This document shows positions 4,487 to 5,105 of a stretch of 5,105 nucleotides of DNA, piece after piece (the stretch's first letter is position 1; every line of letters starts with the position of its first letter). The translations under genes and the position numbers were made by a program. Source of the DNA: JASHVB01 sp049522565. GTDB lineage: Bacteria; Pseudomonadota; Alphaproteobacteria; Acetobacterales; Acetobacteraceae. The notes below the pieces were generated by a model that saw only the letters and a program-made list of their open reading frames with translations, searched no databases and had not been told where the DNA came from. Location: contig JBEKNT010000467.1 of NCBI GenBank assembly GCA_049522565.1, positions 1 to 5,105 on the forward strand, written 5' to 3'.

Positions 4487-5104
4487 ATGATCATCGAGAT
4501 GCGTACCTACACGCTACAGCCCGGCACGCTGGCCGAGGTGGAGAAGCGGTTCGGCGAATCGCTGCCGAACCGTGAAAAGCACTCGAAGCTGGCCGCGTTC
4601 TGGCACACCGAGGTCGGGCCGCTGAATCAGATCATCCATGTCTGGGCCTATGACAGTTTCGACCACCGCGCCAGCGTGCGTGCTGCCGCGACCAAGGAGG
4701 AAAACTGGCCGCCTCCGATCCGCGAATTCGTTACCAACCAGCAAAGCGAGGTATTCGTGCCGGCGCCGTTCTCGCCGCCGCTCGAGCCGCGCGCGATCGG
4801 TCCGCTGTTCGAGATCCGCCAGTACACCCTGACCGCCGGGTCGATCCCCGGCCTGATCGAGCGCTGGTCGGAGAAGATCGAAGGCCGCCAGAAGTTCTCG
4901 CCGCTGGTTGCCGGCATGTATTCGGAGTTCGGTGCGCTGAACAAGTGGGTGCACATCTGGGCCTACAAGGATGCCAACGAGCGCAACCGCGTGCGCATCG
5001 AGGCGGCGGCCGGCGGCAACTGGCCGGCGCGCAATCCGCCGGGCGTGGTGGTGAAGCAGGAGAACGCCTTCGTCATGCCGGCGGCGTTCTCGCCGATCCG
5101 CTGA
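4487..5104 (+). CDS. Two-domain NIPSNAP-family protein
   Basis: This 205-residue protein consists of two NIPSNAP-type dimeric alpha/beta-barrel (ferredoxin-like) domains, at about residues 1-97 and 107-203. The halves repeat each other: EMRTYTLQPGTL (4-15) with EIRQYTLTAGSI (109-120), FWHTEVGPLNQIIHVWAY (38-55) with MYSEFGALNKWVHIWAY (144-160), then NWP at 74-76 and 178-180, and PAPFSP (92-97) with PAAFSP (198-203). No signal peptide is visible, so it is probably cytosolic. Bacterial NIPSNAP proteins often lie near catabolic genes, but their biochemical role is mostly undefined and I do not assign one. The start at 4487 follows GGGAGGA, and translation from here begins directly with the conserved MIIEMRTYTL strand. 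The gene is complete, with TGA at 5102-5104. It is divergent from the 3D-domain lipoprotein gene across about 166 bases. Confidence 0.93.
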   Translation: MIIEMRTYTLQPGTLAEVEKRFGESLPNREKHSKLAAFWHTEVGPLNQIIHVWAYDSFDHRASVRAAATKEENWPPPIREFVTNQQSEVFVPAPFSPPLEPRAIGPLFEIRQYTLTAGSIPGLIERWSEKIEGRQKFSPLVAGMYSEFGALNKWVHIWAYKDANERNRVRIEAAAGGNWPARNPPGVVVKQENAFVMPAAFSPIR

Positions 5105-5105
5105 T

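Noticed and set aside
1..5105. A new defence, mobile or multi-gene system
   Set aside because: All six genes fall into known families, and there is no nuclease, transposase, integrase, toxin pair, CRISPR repeat or phage gene. I see no gene arrangement that demands a new system.

Overview
This is a GC-rich stretch of a bacterial chromosome. The codon use, gene types and G/C-run intergenic hairpins look most like an alpha- or betaproteobacterium, but this is an impression rather than a proof. I see six complete protein genes and no RNA gene, transposase, CRISPR array or phage gene. The long open frames opposite these genes look like shadows of GC-rich codon use. No gap between genes exceeds 200 bases.

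Left part (1-2285), minus strand: an ArsR-type helix-turn-helix regulator (2285-1929) overlaps by 17 bases a protein with two fused AHSA1/SRPBCC domains (1945-983). These form a compact two-gene operon with a candidate promoter and a palindromic operator upstream. A perfect 14-bp hairpin follows the operon. After it, a sigma70-like promoter and a strong ribosome binding site precede a short-chain dehydrogenase-like gene (870-88) that lacks the usual catalytic Tyr and Lys. Downstream of that gene, bases 1-75 hold two GC hairpins and a four-tract G-run motif.

Middle (2286-3510): a TfdA/TauD-type Fe(II)/2-oxoglutarate dioxygenase (2480-3364) is divergent from the ArsR operon. It keeps all the metal and 2-oxoglutarate ligands and closely resembles 2,4-dichlorophenoxyacetate dioxygenase in its C-terminal half. 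It converges on the next gene across a 146-base gap holding two hairpins.

Right part (3511-5104): a probable lipoprotein with a C-terminal 3D (Asp-Asp-Asp) domain, related to the MltA lytic transglycosylase barrel, lies on the minus strand (4320-3511). It is divergent from a two-domain NIPSNAP-family protein (4487-5104) that ends one base before the window does.

The genes do not form one obvious pathway. Three of them (the SDR-like, TfdA-like and NIPSNAP genes) have relatives in catabolism of small organic or aromatic compounds, so a loosely catabolic accessory neighbourhood is possible but unproven. I found no convincing evidence of a new multi-gene system. The most unusual points are the SDR with an altered active site, the tandem-domain SRPBCC protein under ArsR control, the TfdA-like enzyme of unknown substrate, and the structured intergenic DNA.
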